Assembly (NCBI GenBank): GCA_016215715.1
Contig: JACRIG010000097.1
Coordinates: 1 to 6,516 of the forward strand
Direction of reading: 5' to 3'
Source: Candidatus Peregrinibacteria bacterium
GTDB lineage: Bacteria; Patescibacteriota; Gracilibacteria; Peribacterales; Peribacteraceae
DNA: 6,516 nucleotides
A model generated the notes under the pieces. That model saw nothing but the letters and a program-made list of their open reading frames with translations, had not been told where the DNA came from and ran no database searches. The number at the start of each line of letters is the position of its first letter. Within the stretch, counting starts at the first letter, position 1. Position numbers and translations under genes: made by a program. Below are positions 1 through 5,319 of the stretch, piece by piece.

Positions 1-1
1 G

Positions 2-439
2 CTCATTGCCCCCTTCGCCATCGCCCTCATCGTGCTCAGCGGCATCAAGGCCATCGGCAGCTTCGGCACGGAAGACGGACCGGCAGCGCTCCGCCGCGAA
101 GTCTTTTCGGTCGTCATCGGCATCATCATCCTGCTCCTCGACCCCGTCATCAAGGCGACGCTCGGCATCCCCGCCACCGGCATCGGCCTCCCCGGCGTCC
201 CGACCCCCGTGCCCATCGTCGCGCGCGCCATCGGTATCGGGAATCAGTTGCTGCTCTTCCTGTCGCTCGTCGCCGTCGGCATCGTCATCTACGCCGGCAT
301 CCAGATGATGGTGAGTGTCGGCGAGGAAGAAGCGATGACGAAGAGCAAAAGTCTCCTGACGCGCGCGGCCATCGGATTCGTCGTTCTGATCGTAAGTTAT
401 TCGCTGATCAATCTGGTGGTGGGGATTTTGCTGAGCTGA
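2..439 (+). CDS. Multi-pass membrane protein, TrbC/VirB2 pilin-like, 3' part only
   Basis: The reading frame is open from the left edge to TGA at 437-439, so the N-terminus lies outside the window and 145 residues are visible. There are about four hydrophobic stretches: one at the very start (IAPFAIALIVL), one around SVVIGIIILLL, one around LFLSLVAVGIVIYAGIQMM, and a C-terminal one around IGFVVLIVSYSLINLVVGIL. A short charged loop (GEEEAMTKSKSLLTR) joins the last two. The pattern IYAGIQMM, acidic-basic loop, then a second helix resembles the small TrbC/VirB2-type pilin or core-component proteins frequent in CPR genomes, where they sit near type IV secretion or pilus genes. That family link is from memory of the pattern; only the membrane topology is directly visible. 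GTG at 32 could be read as a start, but the frame continues upstream in the same hydrophobic style. The next gene begins 17 nt after the stop, so co-transcription is possible. Confidence 0.6.
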   Translation, partial: LIAPFAIALIVLSGIKAIGSFGTEDGPAALRREVFSVVIGIIILLLDPVIKATLGIPATGIGLPGVPTPVPIVARAIGIGNQLLLFLSLVAVGIVIYAGIQMMVSVGEEEAMTKSKSLLTRAAIGFVVLIVSYSLINLVVGILLS

Positions 440-444
440 GATGG

Positions 445-450
445 TAGGCT
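445..450 (+). promoter_or_regulatory. Candidate -10 element for the phosphomannomutase gene
   Basis: TAGGCT preceded by TGG (an extended -10 shape, TGnTAnnnT) ends 6 nt before the ATG at 457. This is the same spacing as at four other genes in the window. No good -35 was seen, since the region codes for the preceding protein's C-terminus. The AGG inside it could instead act as a weak ribosome binding site 8 nt from the start, so the call is uncertain. Confidence 0.35.
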
Positions 451-456
451 ACCCAC

Positions 457-1851
457 ATGTCCCTCCCCATCGATCCCCGCATCTTCCGCGCGTACGACAT
501 CCGCGGTATCGCTGACGAACAGCTGACGCGCGATGCCTGTTTTCAGATCGCCCATGCGTTCGGGACGGAACTGCAGGAGCGCTACAGGATTGATCGCCCG
601 CGCGTCTGCGTCGGCCGTGACGCACGGACACACGGTCCTGCATTTGAAGAAGCGGTGATCGAAGGACTGTGTGAGAGCGGGTGCGATGTGGTTGCGATCG
701 GCCAGACACCGAGCCCTGTGAATCACTTCACGGTCTGCACGCAGAAACTCGACGGCGGGATGCAGGTGACGGCCAGTCATAATCCCGCGGGCGACAATGG
801 ACTGAAACTGAGCACGCGCCGCGCGGAAGCGTTCTCGGGAGAAGAATTGCAGAAGCTGCGAAAGCGCATTGAGCAGGGCCGGATGCGCTCAACGGGAAAC
901 GGAGAGGTGAAGTCCTTCGATGCAGTCTCTGCCTACGCAGATCATCTTACGGAACTCTTCAGGAACGCCGGAAAAGGCTTCACGGTCGTTGTCGACAGCG
1001 GCAACGGCGTTGCGGGGCCGCTGTACTGTGAGGTATTGAAGAAGTGCGGAGCGAAGATCGTCGGACTCTACACGGAACCGGACGGCACCTTTCCGAATCA
1101 CCCCGCAGACCCCGGCAAGCAGGAGACATTGAAGGAAGCACAGGCGCTCGTGCGTACAGAGAAAGCGAATATGGGTCTGGGCTTCGACGGCGACGGCGAC
1201 CGGCTCGGGTGCATCGATGAGGAAGGAACTATCCGCAGCGCCGATGAAATTCTCCTGCTCCTTGCAAAAGATTATCTGTCGCGCCACCACGGGAAACCCG
1301 TTGTCTTCACGGTCAGCAACTCAGGAATGCTCGACAGCGAAATCCGCGCACTCGGCGGCGAGCCGGTGATGTGCAAAGTGGGGCATTCGTTCGTCGAGCA
1401 TGCGATGCGGGAACACAGTGCCGCTCTGGGAGGAGAGCAATCCGGACATTTCTTCTGCGCTGAAGACTACTTCGGCTTCGACGACGCGCTCGTCGCGGCG
1501 CTCCGTGTGCTGAAGATTGTGAAAGGCAGTGGCAAGCCGCTCGGGGAGCTCTGCGACGATTTCCCCGCCATCCATCAGATTCCCGAGGTCCGGCCGTTCG
1601 TTCCCGACGAACACAAAACACGCATTGTTGAGGACGTGACGATGCACTTCGGGAAGACGTATCCGGTCATCACCCTCGACGGCGCGCGCATCGACTTCGG
1701 CGACGGCTCGTGGGCGACTGTCCGCAGCAGCAACACCGCCCCGCGCCTCTCCATCTGCATAGAAGCACGTTCACCGGAGGCGCTGAAAGAAATCGAAAAA
1801 ATCGTGTTTGATCATCTGAAAAAATATCCGGAGATAGGGTGGGAGGAATAA
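457..1851 (+). CDS. Phosphomannomutase/phosphoglucomutase
   Basis: This 464-residue cytoplasmic enzyme interconverts hexose 6-phosphate and hexose 1-phosphate (mannose and/or glucose). It feeds nucleotide-sugar synthesis for cell-surface glycans. All four alpha-D-phosphohexomutase domain signatures are present and in order. YDIRG is near residues 13-17. The phosphoserine loop TASHNP has its catalytic Ser at 107. The Mg-binding loop DGDGDR starts at 244. The sugar-recognition motif GGEQSGH is at 325-331. The C-terminal phosphate-binding loop RSSNTAP is at 423-429. Length matches the family (about 450-470). GEQSGH, rather than GEMSGH, and overall size fit the bifunctional ManB/AlgC-like branch, but substrate preference cannot be read from sequence. 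ATG 457 is chosen because the protein begins at the usual place before the YDIRG motif and a -10-like hexamer sits 6 nt upstream. The gene is intact and follows the membrane-protein gene by 17 nt. Confidence 0.95.
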   Translation: MSLPIDPRIFRAYDIRGIADEQLTRDACFQIAHAFGTELQERYRIDRPRVCVGRDARTHGPAFEEAVIEGLCESGCDVVAIGQTPSPVNHFTVCTQKLDGGMQVTASHNPAGDNGLKLSTRRAEAFSGEELQKLRKRIEQGRMRSTGNGEVKSFDAVSAYADHLTELFRNAGKGFTVVVDSGNGVAGPLYCEVLKKCGAKIVGLYTEPDGTFPNHPADPGKQETLKEAQALVRTEKANMGLGFDGDGDRLGCIDEEGTIRSADEILLLLAKDYLSRHHGKPVVFTVSNSGMLDSEIRALGGEPVMCKVGHSFVEHAMREHSAALGGEQSGHFFCAEDYFGFDDALVAALRVLKIVKGSGKPLGELCDDFPAIHQIPEVRPFVPDEHKTRIVEDVTMHFGKTYPVITLDGARIDFGDGSWATVRSSNTAPRLSICIEARSPEALKEIEKIVFDHLKKYPEIGWEE

Positions 1852-1852
1852 C

Positions 1853-1927
1853 CTCGTTGCTCGTTGATTCGTTTCTCGTTACTCGTTTCGTTCATTCGGG
1901 CAACGAGCCAACCAGCAACGAGAAACG
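1853..1927 (+). repeat. CTCGTT-rich repeat with an 11-bp inverted repeat
   Basis: The intergenic stretch after the phosphohexomutase carries CTCGTT at 1853, 1860, 1875 and 1882, spaced as two tandem 7-nt pairs. The reverse complement AACGAG appears twice further right. CGTTTCTCGTT (1870-1880) pairs perfectly with AACGAGAAACG (1917-1927), enclosing a 36-nt loop. There is no T-run after it, so it is not a classical terminator. It resembles low-complexity dispersed intergenic repeats, but only this copy is in the window. Confidence 0.7.
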
Positions 1928-1938
1928 GGACTTTTGAA

Positions 1939-1967
1939 TTGGGGACAATAAAGATACCTGATATACT
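1939..1967 (+). promoter_or_regulatory. Promoter of the 48-codon gene
   Basis: TTGGGG (1939-1944) and TATACT (1962-1967) are separated by 17 nt. The -10 matches TATAAT at five of six positions and ends 6 nt before the ATG at 1974. Transcription would therefore begin at or next to the start codon. The -35 half is weak. Confidence 0.55.
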
Positions 1968-1973
1968 CTGGAT

Positions 1974-2120
1974 ATGTGGCCATTTAGCAGTGAATCCAAA
2001 GGCAGGAAGCTGGTGGAGAAGGTCGTCGTCGGTCTCATCATCGGCGGCGCGATCGGATCGATTGTGGGGAAGAAATTGCTTGAAAAAGATGAAGAGAAAG
2101 ATGAAGAAGAAAAGAAATAG
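1974..2120 (+). CDS. 48-aa single-pass membrane miniprotein
   Basis: ATG 1974 to TAG 2118-2120 encodes 48 residues. A short basic/polar N-terminus (MWPFSSESKGRKLVEK) is followed by a glycine-rich hydrophobic segment at about residues 17-32 (VVVGLIIGGAIGSIVG). The C-terminal tail is highly charged (KKLLEKDEEKDEEEKK). The layout recalls the glycine-rich transmembrane start of YtxH-like proteins, but it is too short to assign. The case for a real gene is the good -10 box at the standard 6-nt distance, the clean amphipathic layout and the tight fit between flanking genes. It ends 4 nt from the convergent asparaginase stop. A long plus-strand reading frame in another phase (1864-3135) passes over it and is antisense to the asparaginase, so it is not coding. 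Function is unknown. Confidence 0.6.
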   Translation: MWPFSSESKGRKLVEKVVVGLIIGGAIGSIVGKKLLEKDEEKDEEEKK

Positions 2121-2124
2121 AGCA

Positions 2125-3117
2125 TTATTCAGAAACCTCCCCCGCCACATTCTTCTCCATAATTTCGCGTACCCGCGCTTCAGTTTTTCCCTGTGTCAGC
2201 GCCCACATCAGCTTCACGACGGCGCATTCGTGCGTCATGTCTTTGCCGGAAATGACGCCGAGTTGCTCCAGCGTGAGTTGCTTGCGATAGCGGTGCAGAT
2301 CGATGGCGCCGCGCAGGAGTTGCGATGTGATGACGACCGGAATTTTTTGTTTGCCGACGCGTTGCAGCCACTCGTGCAGATGTTCAGGGAGCATCCCCTG
2401 CCCGTAGGCACGCAGGACGATGCCGTGCGGATGTGCGTCAAGAATGGAATCGAACACGCTCATCGGCATGCCGGGGTGGAGCGTAATCGAGACGACATTC
2501 TGATCGAACACCGGATGACACGTCAGGCGGCGCTTGCGGCGCACCGTCCGCCACGGATGGAGCGTCACCGTCGTACCGAATTCTCCCAGTGCGGGAAACT
2601 TGGGACTCATGAAGGTCTGGAGAATGGACTGCTCGACCTTCACCGACCGGCATCCGCGCAGAATCGAGGGACCCAGTACGATACACACTTCCGCAAGGTC
2701 CAGCTGCGCTGCACGTATCGCAAAAATCAGATTCATGCGGCCATCACTGCTGAGGTCATTAATCGGCATCAGCGCTCCGGTGAGAATCACCGGCTTGCTT
2801 TAGTTTTGCAATGCGAAGCTGAGCGCCGAGGCCGTGTAACTCATAGTGTTGGTCCCGTGAATGATCACAAACCCTTCGAAGGAATCGTAGTGCTTGTCGA
2901 TCGTCTCCGCGATCTCCACCCAGTGATCGGGCGTCACCTCGGACGAGCCGACGTTCGAGAGCGTGAAAAACTGGAGCGACACCTCGCGCTGGATTTCGGG
3001 GAGGAGACGATGAATTTCAATCAGGGAATCGAGCGGTTCAATCCGCCCTGTTTTGATGTTGCGTACCATGCCGATGGACCCTCCGACGTAGAGGACCGCG
3101 ATGCGTGGACGGGGCAT
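2125..3117 (-). pseudogene. Type I L-asparaginase homologue with in-frame TAA at codon 106
   Basis: The frame from ATG (3117-3115) to TAA (2127-2125) has 330 codons before the final stop, close to E. coli AnsA (338). Homology to the asparaginase I family runs along the whole length: YVGGSIGM near residue 10, TPDHWVEIAE, HGTNTMSYTASALSF from residue 87, then SKPVILTGALMP, SSDGRMNL, LRGCRSVK and SGKDMTHE. The two halves are in the same frame and separated only by a TAA at 2802-2800, where the family usually has Leu (a TTA-to-TAA change would do it). Family enzymes hydrolyse L-asparagine to aspartate and ammonia. Two catalytic positions differ: the GGT threonine is Ser14, and the Asp of HGTD is Asn90. 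The lysine after RGCRSV is kept. The options are a recently broken gene, two pieces made by re-initiation, or a sequencing error. Good conservation after the stop argues the lesion is recent or not real. Confidence 0.85.
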
Positions 3118-3128
3118 AGGTTGGAGAG

Positions 3129-3156
3129 AGAGTAGCCGTGAGTTTGCGAAAGGCAA
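3129..3156 (-). promoter_or_regulatory. Candidate promoter of the asparaginase homologue
   Basis: On the minus strand TTGCCT (3156-3151) and TACTCT (3134-3129) lie 16 nt apart. The -10 ends 11 nt before the ATG at 3117, leaving a leader of only about 5 nt and no room for a Shine-Dalgarno site. The -35 abuts the T-run of the upstream terminator, so a new transcript appears to start right after termination of the previous one. Confidence 0.4.
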
Positions 3157-3157
3157 C

Positions 3158-3216
3158 AAAAAAACACCCCGCTCCCTTCTCAACTCGACTGCAAGCTGAG
3201 GAAGGAACGGGGTGTT
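3158..3216 (-). terminator. Strong Rho-independent terminator on the minus strand
   Basis: Arms 3163-3184 and 3195-3216 are 22 nt each and begin with a perfect 9-bp AACACCCCG/CGGGGTGTT stem. The following mismatches become G-U pairs only when read on the minus strand. On that strand the hairpin is followed by seven U residues (3164-3158). It cannot end the asparaginase message because it lies upstream of that gene. It must terminate an RNA coming from the right, or attenuate a long leader. Confidence 0.85.
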
Positions 3217-3513
3217 AAGAGCTCTCGACACGCGTGTGCCGAGAGAGTTGCAGTGACCGGACTGCGACTCCCTACCGCGGTGGCATGAACTAATGATCAT
3301 GCCGTCGTGTGTGTTTGTGTGGTGCCTTTCTTTGCCTCAGGCAGGCTCCCGCTGCACAGAGTGCAGCAGAAGGTTTTCTGTTTGTGTTTGTGCGTCTCAG
3401 GGCGCATAGAGGACAGAGTCCTTACACGATTTCCTGTGACGTAGATCCCTCCATACGGAGCAAGCTCCGACGGAGGAAACCTACAATACTCAGACACAAT
3501 GCAAGCATCGTGT
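3163..3513 (-). ncRNA. Candidate structured RNA ending at the terminator, identity unknown
   Basis: No convincing protein gene lies here, yet the stretch is a nearly continuous chain of short perfect hairpins. Arms, in plus coordinates, are 3222-3227/3240-3245; 3247-3254/3261-3268; 3282-3288/3297-3303; 3351-3357/3361-3367 (loop of 3); 3391-3394/3403-3406; 3410-3414/3418-3422 (loop of 3); 3448-3452/3472-3476 enclosing 3456-3460/3465-3469; and 3494-3513. The minus-strand terminator at 3158-3216 gives the strand and the 3' end. The 5' end is not fixed. I looked for the conserved cores of RNase P RNA, tmRNA, SRP RNA and 5S rRNA on both strands and did not see them. A GTG-initiated minus reading frame (3497-3297) has no recognisable features, though a small peptide cannot be excluded. 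It could be a stable ncRNA or a long regulatory leader upstream of the asparaginase. Confidence 0.4.
3448..3476. repeat. Nested hairpin with CCTCCATAC motif
   Basis: Outer arms CCTCC/GGAGG enclose inner arms CGGAG/CTCCG with a 4-nt loop. CCTCCATAC at 3448-3456 recurs exactly at 3567-3575, and its core recurs inverted at 3645-3652. This suggests a small repeat family scattered through the intergenic region. Confidence 0.6.
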
Positions 3514-3567
3514 ATGAATAGTGTCCTCAGACTTTCATCTGAAAAACAGTGCGGTGGTCAACCGCTC

Positions 3568-3591
3568 CTCCATACTTTTAAGGGTACGGAG
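3568..3591. repeat. Second CTCCATAC hairpin
   Basis: CTCCATAC (3568-3575) pairs with GTACGGAG (3584-3591) with one A-C mismatch and a short AT-rich loop. A separate 5-bp hairpin (GCGGT/ACCGC, 3551-3565) lies directly to its left. No T-run follows on the plus strand. Confidence 0.55.
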
Positions 3592-3593
3592 TT

Positions 3594-3687
3594 TGTAGGC
3601 AGGGAGGGGTGAGGGGTGGCTGATCGCAGAAGAAGAGGCTCCAAGTATGGAGATTCTGCCGCCATCCCTCGCCTCTCACCGCCTACA
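3594..3687 (+). repeat. 94-nt long imperfect hairpin
   Basis: Arms 3594-3622 and 3659-3687 pair over 29 nt, beginning with perfect TGTAGGC/GCCTACA ends. There are three G-U pairs and three non-pairs when read on the plus strand. The apical part holds further pairing (CAGAA/TTCTG and CTCC/GGAG). The wobble pattern favours a plus-strand RNA over the minus strand. It stands about 55 nt before the guanylate kinase promoter. It could be a small RNA, a 5' structural element or a miniature palindromic insertion. Positions 3688-3741 show nothing further. Confidence 0.6.
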
Positions 3688-3741
3688 GGGTGCCGGGAGT
3701 CTCAAAGAACAATCTTCTCATTATAGCGCAAAGGTAAGCCG

Positions 3742-3769
3742 TAGACAAGGGGCTATCCTCCTGTACCAT
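3742..3769 (+). promoter_or_regulatory. Promoter of guanylate kinase
   Basis: TAGACA (3742-3747, five of six against TTGACA) is followed 16 nt later by TACCAT (3764-3769). That hexamer ends 6 nt before the ATG at 3776, the same distance as in other genes here. No Shine-Dalgarno site is visible between them, consistent with a leaderless message. Confidence 0.5.
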
Positions 3770-3773
3770 TCCG

Positions 3774-3806
3774 TCATGGTAGCCCTTCGACAAGCTCAGG
3801 ATGACA
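3774..3806. repeat. Dispersed-repeat element spanning the gmk start codon
   Basis: CCTTCGACAAGCTCAGGATG and the next few bases (3784-3806) match a repeat I recognise as recurring in many environmental bacterial genomes. Read in frame it yields the familiar spurious-looking peptide ALRQAQDD. The unit is bounded by GTCAT (3774-3778) and ATGAC (3801-3805), an imperfect palindrome. The start codon ATG 3776-3778 lies in the left boundary. Recognition is from memory and no second copy is in this window. Confidence 0.55.
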
Positions 3807-4387
3807 CATTTAAAGGTAAGCTCGTGCTTATCATGGGCCCCAGCGGGGTCGGCAAGAGCGTCATTTTGCAGAAACTGCGTGAGCGTCATCCGGAGATCCA
3901 TTTCCCCCGTTCCGCGACGACACGGATGAAGAGACCCGGCGAGGGAGACCGGCTCTACCGATTTATGAGTGACAGAGATTTTGATGAACTCCTCAGCAAA
4001 AACGCACTGCTCGAGCACGCGGTGGTCCACGGCGGCGCGCGTTACGGGACGCTGAAAGATGAGATCATTCCGTACATCGAGCAGGGCAAAACCGTCGTCC
4101 GTGAAGTCGACGTGCAGGGCTTCGACAGCATCCGCACCCACGAACTCTTCCGCGGCCCCTCTGCACGCTACCGTCTTCAGTCGATCTTCATTCTCCCGGA
4201 AAGCAAAGAGCAACTCATCACGCACATCACCACCCGCGCCCCGATGTCGGAGGAGGAATTAAATCGTCGCATCGCGAGCATGGAGCGGGAGTTGACGTAT
4301 GCGGAGCTGGCCGACATCACGATCCGCAATGTGGAGGGGAAATTGGAGGAGACTTTACAAGAAGTGGAAGGAGCAATTGAGGCATAA
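3776..4387 (+). CDS. gmk: Guanylate kinase
   Basis: This cytoplasmic enzyme phosphorylates GMP to GDP with ATP. From ATG 3776 it has 203 residues, the normal family length. The P-loop GPSGVGKS is at 21-28. The GMP-binding strand and loop SATTRMKRPGEGD follow from residue 46, equivalent to the usual S-x-T-T-R-x-x-R-x-G-E. GGARYGT is at 86-92 with the expected Tyr-Gly-Thr. VDVQG, with Asp112, is near 111-115, and the lid/adenine region ILPESKEQL...TTRAPMSEEELNRRI comes after. The start is inferred: ATG 3776 has a -10 box 6 nt upstream and gives the right length. An upstream in-frame ATG at 3647 lies inside the 94-nt hairpin and would add 43 non-homologous residues. The first ten residues (MVALRQAQDD) are encoded by a dispersed repeat rather than ancestral gmk sequence. 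The catalytic body looks intact. Confidence 0.93.
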   Translation: MVALRQAQDDTFKGKLVLIMGPSGVGKSVILQKLRERHPEIHFPRSATTRMKRPGEGDRLYRFMSDRDFDELLSKNALLEHAVVHGGARYGTLKDEIIPYIEQGKTVVREVDVQGFDSIRTHELFRGPSARYRLQSIFILPESKEQLITHITTRAPMSEEELNRRIASMERELTYAELADITIRNVEGKLEETLQEVEGAIEA

Positions 4388-4455
4388 ATTACGTAAGCCT
4401 ATTAAGACGCCAATGCTACAGCTAATTGACGGTTCCGTAACTTCAGAGACTTTGA

Positions 4456-4721
4456 TGGTGGGCAATACTGTACGATGTACGAACGGAAGCCAGTGATACC
4501 TACGACAAACTCCAAAGTGCGTTTTCCCTTGCGCGCGAAGCAGTCTACGCCTGATTCACCGTATCACCGAAACGAAAAAACTGACACGCAAGTGCCATGG
4601 TAAGTGCTGGATTGATGAGCAAGACCCCAACGCGGAAGTGTTTGGTATCAGCCCTCTTGAGCACGCGATATGGGAGGCGCGCGCAGTCACTTTGCGGTCG
4701 TGGCGGAATACTGTTCACTGA
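4456..4721 (+). pseudogene. Frameshifted coding remnant of unknown family
   Basis: Two plus-strand frames join into one protein-like sequence. The first runs 4456-4554 (including ILYDVRTEASDTYDKLQSAF and then SLAREAVYA). The second is the frame of 4551-4721 (LIHRITETKKLTRKCHGKCW, then IDEQDPNAEVFGISPLEHAI, ending in WRNTVH). The switch at about 4549-4554 is a one-base shift. Both halves have balanced, protein-like composition. No intact start was found, and the frame upstream is closed by TGA at 4453. I do not recognise the family. A KCHGKC pair of Cys could be a zinc-knuckle trace, but that is weak. It overlaps the end of the minus-strand gene by 7 nt. Positions 4388-4455 hold nothing I can support. 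Confidence 0.45.
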
Positions 4722-5254
4722 CCCTTTCCTTCCTCGGTCAACGTGTGATTCAGGTGCGCCAAATCCATTTCATCGAAGCCTACCTTCTTCTCGCCCTCAG
4801 GTGTTTCCTGCACCATGAAGAATCCGATGTCCTGATTTGCACCTTCTGCGAGCGCAAGCACATCACGGACAAGAGTAGGTGAATCCAAATTGAGACTTTT
4901 CAGTTTTGCGCGGGGAATACGCGGCTCAATGCCAAGGTGCCTATCAATGAAGGACATCGTGCCAAAGGCGTGCTGCCCCCACTCTTGCTCATCGTTACAT
5001 TCCAAATCGCCTTCAATCATTTCCTTCAACTCTTTCGTTTTGATTCTCTTCACAGCCGCTTCCAGTCGCTTTGCACGCTCAGGCGCAAGCTCTATCACCA
5101 TATTGTGCATACGGCGCTCTACGTGACGTGCAATCCCACTGATACGCTCCTCAAATACGCGCTGCTGACCAGGAGTGCGCGCAGGGGAAGGAGCAAGTTC
5201 AATCGAGATCACATTGCGCTCAGAAGACGGAACATCGGACTTTGCTTTTGCCAT
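4715..5254 (-). CDS. Hypothetical charged, mostly helical protein
   Basis: ATG (5254-5252) to TGA (4717-4715) encodes 179 residues. There is no signal peptide or membrane segment. Residues about 35-85 are strongly helical and charged (ERISGIARHVERRMHNM, ERAKRLEAAVKRIKTKELKEMIEGD). The C-terminal half is acidic with short hydrophobic patches (GFFMVQETPEGEKKVGFDEM). I do not recognise a family. Coding is supported by a long frame with sensible composition, a minus-strand -10-like TATAAC (5283-5278), and a divergent arrangement with the phage-like HTH gene 65 nt away. The 23-nt leader contains no Shine-Dalgarno-like sequence and breaks the 6-nt rule seen elsewhere. The start could therefore be different. 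It was probably acquired with the neighbouring phage-like genes. Confidence 0.6.
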   Translation of the reverse strand: MAKAKSDVPSSERNVISIELAPSPARTPGQQRVFEERISGIARHVERRMHNMVIELAPERAKRLEAAVKRIKTKELKEMIEGDLECNDEQEWGQHAFGTMSFIDRHLGIEPRIPRAKLKSLNLDSPTLVRDVLALAEGANQDIGFFMVQETPEGEKKVGFDEMDLAHLNHTLTEEGKGQ

Positions 5255-5273
5255 ATTGTGAGTGGGAAGTGGC

Positions 5274-5292
5274 CTTTGTTATACACTCAAAG
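5274..5292. promoter_or_regulatory. Inverted repeat around the minus-strand -10 in the divergent region
   Basis: CTTTG (5274-5278) and CAAAG (5288-5292) flank the candidate minus-strand -10 TATAAC (5283-5278). The site lies between the two divergent genes, so an operator is conceivable. The arms are only 5 bp, so chance is possible. Confidence 0.25.
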
Positions 5293-5307
5293 CAAGGCAA
5301 AGAGTAG

Positions 5308-5313
5308 TACAAT
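5308..5313 (+). promoter_or_regulatory. -10 element of the terminase-like gene
   Basis: TACAAT matches TATAAT at five of six positions and ends 6 nt before the ATG at 5320. No convincing -35 is visible at 16-18 nt. The position supports ATG 5320 as the start and a leaderless message. Confidence 0.5.
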
Positions 5314-5319
5314 TCATTT

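Noticed and set aside
2800..2802. Stop-codon reassignment as the explanation of the internal TAA
   Set aside because: Known reassignments in Gracilibacteria/SR1 concern TGA to Gly. Here the codon is TAA, while both TAA and TGA serve as ordinary gene ends in this window (1849-1851, 437-439, 4385-4387).
1864..3135. A 423-codon plus-strand open frame
   Set aside because: It is antisense to the asparaginase homologue along most of its length, is rich in His/Arg in the way shadow frames are, and has no family features. The minus strand explains the region.
3271..3282. T-box-like CTACCGCGGTGG on the plus strand
   Set aside because: It resembles the T-box core only in part. There is no specifier stem, no terminator/antiterminator pair after it, and no aminoacyl-tRNA or amino-acid gene downstream on that strand.
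3448..3652. CRISPR array
   Set aside because: The repeats are short, differ in orientation and spacing, and have no spacer pattern or cas gene.
3163..3690. RNase P RNA, tmRNA, SRP RNA, 5S rRNA or 6S RNA
   Set aside because: I looked on both strands for the conserved RNase P core (GAGGAAAGTCC), tmRNA tRNA-like ends, the SRP GGAAG-type tetraloop helix and 5S motifs, and found none. 6S cannot be excluded on shape alone, but the 94-nt hairpin is too short.
3647..3775. Upstream in-frame ATG as the guanylate kinase start
   Set aside because: It would add 43 residues with no family similarity that are encoded by the right half of a long palindrome. The -10 box lies after it.
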